A model generated the notes under the pieces. That model was not told the DNA's origin. It made no database searches and saw nothing but the letters and a program-made list of their open reading frames with translations. A stretch of DNA of 64,000 nucleotides from Pseudomonas azotoformans (GTDB lineage: Bacteria; Pseudomonadota; Gammaproteobacteria; Pseudomonadales; Pseudomonadaceae): the NCBI RefSeq assembly GCF_001579805.1, contig NZ_CP014546.1:186001-250000 (forward strand), read 5' to 3'. Shown one piece after another: positions 63,988 through 64,000 of this stretch (positions are counted from its first letter, which is position 1; every line of letters begins with the position of its first letter). Made by a program: the position numbers and the translations under genes.

Positions 63988-64000
63988 CGAAAGGCCCCTG

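Overview
The window is a stretch of chromosome from a fluorescent-group Pseudomonas. The evidence is the high GC and codon use, the Pseudomonas REP/REPIN palindromes (GAGCGGGCTTGCCCCGCG type), and a housekeeping gene order that, from memory, runs parallel to the P. aeruginosa PAO1 segment from recJ through thrC-hom-dsbC-xerD, rplS-trmD-rimM-rpsP-ffh, purT, nag, purL-mltF, guaBA and xseA to leuA. I see no tRNA, rRNA, CRISPR array, insertion sequence or prophage.

Layout. 1-5.7 kb: recJ, yaeQ, a CaiB/BaiF CoA-transferase coupled to a periplasmic solute-binding-like protein, a DUF3509 protein and a one-helix membrane protein. 5.8-10.5 kb (minus strand): xerD, dsbC, hom and thrC. 10.6-16.5 kb: a cation/proton antiporter, a thioesterase, the ribosomal operon rpsP-rimM-trmD-rplS and ffh. 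16.7-24.9 kb: a CcsA-like protein and a CorC/CNNM protein, an MHS-family transporter, purT, a queuosine-precursor transporter, DUF1289 plus gamma carbonic anhydrase, two Nudix enzymes and an L,D-transpeptidase. 25.2-32.4 kb: a complete N-acetylglucosamine PTS operon (nagR-nagA-nagB-nagF-nagE) with two recognisable operators. 32.4-33.5 kb: a two-gene accessory module with a nucleotidyltransferase-fold protein. 33.8-39.7 kb: yqfO, purL and mltF. 39.8-48.0 kb: a trehalose PTS regulon (treB-treC-lamB-like porin-EIIA/HPr/EI-Cys-less EIIB on minus, treR on plus) with a twin inverted operator. 48.0-51.9 kb: an accessory island with a HipBA module (twin operator) and a 690-residue protein ending in a TerD-like domain. 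52.2-64.0 kb: guaA, guaB, an unknown zinc-ribbon protein, a TauE exporter with divergent LysR, xseA, an M23 peptidase, leuA with a candidate leader peptide, an omega-amidase and its partner aminotransferase.

How the genes work together. Two sugar PTS systems use the same design: a fused EIIA-HPr-EI protein (NagF, and the 838-residue protein in the tre cluster) feeds a membrane EIIBC/EIICB lacking its own EIIA. Both systems also carry an EIIB-like domain in which the phosphorylatable Cys is replaced by Ala: one is fused to the C terminus of NagE, the other is a free 92-residue protein. Together with the two accessory pockets (32.4-33.5 and 48.0-51.9 kb), these are the least explained parts of the window. 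The rest is ordinary core chromosome.
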